Shown: positions 33,749 to 34,080 of the stretch, one piece after another
How positions within the stretch are numbered: position 1 is the first letter of the stretch
How the letters are laid out: each line of letters starts with the position of its first letter
Assembly: GCF_004348545.1 (NCBI RefSeq)
Contig: NZ_SMKL01000068.1
Location: forward strand, 1 to 34,080
Direction: 5' to 3'
Length of the DNA stretch: 34,080 nt
Source: Jiangella ureilytica
Lineage (GTDB): Bacteria > Actinomycetota > Actinomycetes > Jiangellales > Jiangellaceae
Notes under the pieces: generated by a model
Told to the model about the DNA's origin: nothing
Databases searched by the model: none
Seen by the model: only the letters and a program-made list of their open reading frames with translations
Translations under genes and position numbers: made by a program

Positions 33749-33815
33749 CCGAGTCGGGAGTGCGCACTCGGCAGTGCTATTGGCGATAAGATAATGGATA
33801 CAATGCGGGAGTCAA
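33749..33815 (-). promoter_or_regulatory. Promoter and candidate operator for the importer operon
   Basis: On the minus strand TTGACT (33815-33810) and TATCTT (33793-33788) are 16 bp apart, in a conspicuously AT-rich stretch (33778-33807). Just downstream lies the perfect 12-bp palindrome GAGTGCGCACTC (33758-33769), and CCGAGT/ACTCGG (33749-33754, 33766-33771) overlaps it, a plausible repressor site. The spacer region contains ATTGTATCCA, reminiscent of GntR-type operators. The leader to the binding-protein gene would be about 310 nt. Regulator unknown. Confidence 0.5.
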
Positions 33816-34080
33816 GGGGGTCGCTGTAACGTCACCGTTTCTTGATGCGGCCGGTTCGAACCCCGCGCTCGGGCCGGAATGCGGCCGCGCCCGCCACCGC
33901 CGGGCCCCGCTTCCCGCACGCCGCGACCACCTGCGTCGCCGCCGCCCTCGTTGATCTTGGAGCAATGGCGGAATCACTCGGACATTCCGGCCCGCGACTG
34001 CGCGGTTACTCCATGATCAACTTCTGGCGTGAGAGGGGAGCGGCGCCGGGGCGGATCAGGGGGCGGTCCCGGGGAAGAAC
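33816..34080. other. Intergenic region at the right edge
   Basis: No gene is supported. It contains the palindrome GGTTCGAACC (33853-33862 approximately) and the long-range inverted repeat at 33950-34021. A divergent gene could start beyond the window. Confidence 0.4.
33950..34021. repeat. Imperfect 16-bp inverted repeat with GTTGATC arms
   Basis: GTTGATCTTGGAGCAA (33950-33965) is complementary to TTACTCCATGATCAAC (34006-34021) at 14 of 16 positions, with 40 bases between. Similar GTTGATCATGGAG-type words are, from memory, common as dispersed intergenic repeats in some actinobacterial genomes. It could be such an element or a terminator-like structure for a gene outside the window. Confidence 0.55.

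Noticed and set aside
28034..33815. Ferric iron as the importer substrate
   Set aside because: The subunits resemble iron importers in architecture, but the same architecture serves thiamine, phosphonates and others; no iron-box was found and the hydrolase argues for an organic ligand. Left unassigned.
33777..33977. tRNA-like signal: GGTTCGAACC near 33853 and a minus-strand frame reading AGFEPAASRN...LYPLSYRQ, a style typical of antisense tRNA
   Set aside because: I could not fold acceptor, D, anticodon and T arms in either orientation; the T-stem has mismatches and no anticodon stem forms. The GGTTCGAACC word is itself a palindrome, and the AT-rich part reads better as a promoter. tRNAscan-SE or ARAGORN would settle it.

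Overview
This window is chromosomal DNA from a high-GC Gram-positive bacterium (Actinomycetota). The evidence is very GC-rich codon usage, frequent GTG/TTG starts, an RpoB-RpoC pair of actinobacterial type, a Zn-ribbon S14, S3 and S5 with Arg/Gly-rich tails, and the order rpoBC / rpsL-rpsG-fusA-tuf / S10-spc / secY-adk-map. The genus cannot be fixed from sequence reading alone. A Jiangella-like actinomycete is a guess.

Layout. Positions 1-707 are a non-coding upstream region with a degenerate ~35-bp tandem repeat and a promoter in front of rpoB. rpoB and rpoC (708-8176, +) encode the two large RNA polymerase subunits and are separated by a strong hairpin. Positions 8207-10146 hold a small accessory island inserted between rpoC and the str operon. 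It has a minus-strand ADP-ribosyltransferase-like gene, a tiny acidic gene overlapping its 3' end, and a divergent plus-strand gene for an HExxH metallopeptidase-like protein. Positions 10252-14890 carry the str operon (rpsL, rpsG, fusA, tuf), with its promoter and a perfect 15-bp terminator stem. Positions 15019-25092 carry a fused S10-spc ribosomal protein operon (rpsJ to rplO), largely translationally coupled through 1-4 nt stop/start overlaps. secY, adk and map follow (25263-27969).

The usual actinobacterial continuation infA-rpmJ-rpsM is absent after map. The window switches to a convergent minus-strand operon (33471 down to 28129). It encodes a lipoprotein solute-binding protein, an unrecognised 127-aa protein, an alpha/beta hydrolase, an ABC ATPase with a C-terminal extension, and a fused two-domain permease. 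This is a complete AfuABC/FbpABC-type ABC importer with two extra, probably substrate-processing or accessory, proteins. An AT-rich promoter with a palindrome lies about 300 bp upstream of the binding-protein gene.

How it works together: most of the window is the core transcription/translation machinery plus the Sec translocon pore. Possible control elements are a 24-nt sequence duplicated exactly in the leaders of rpsL and rpsJ, alternative hairpins between fusA and tuf, and a hairpin between rpoB and rpoC. The most novel parts are the toxin-like island between rpoC and rpsL and the five-gene importer operon with an unknown small protein.
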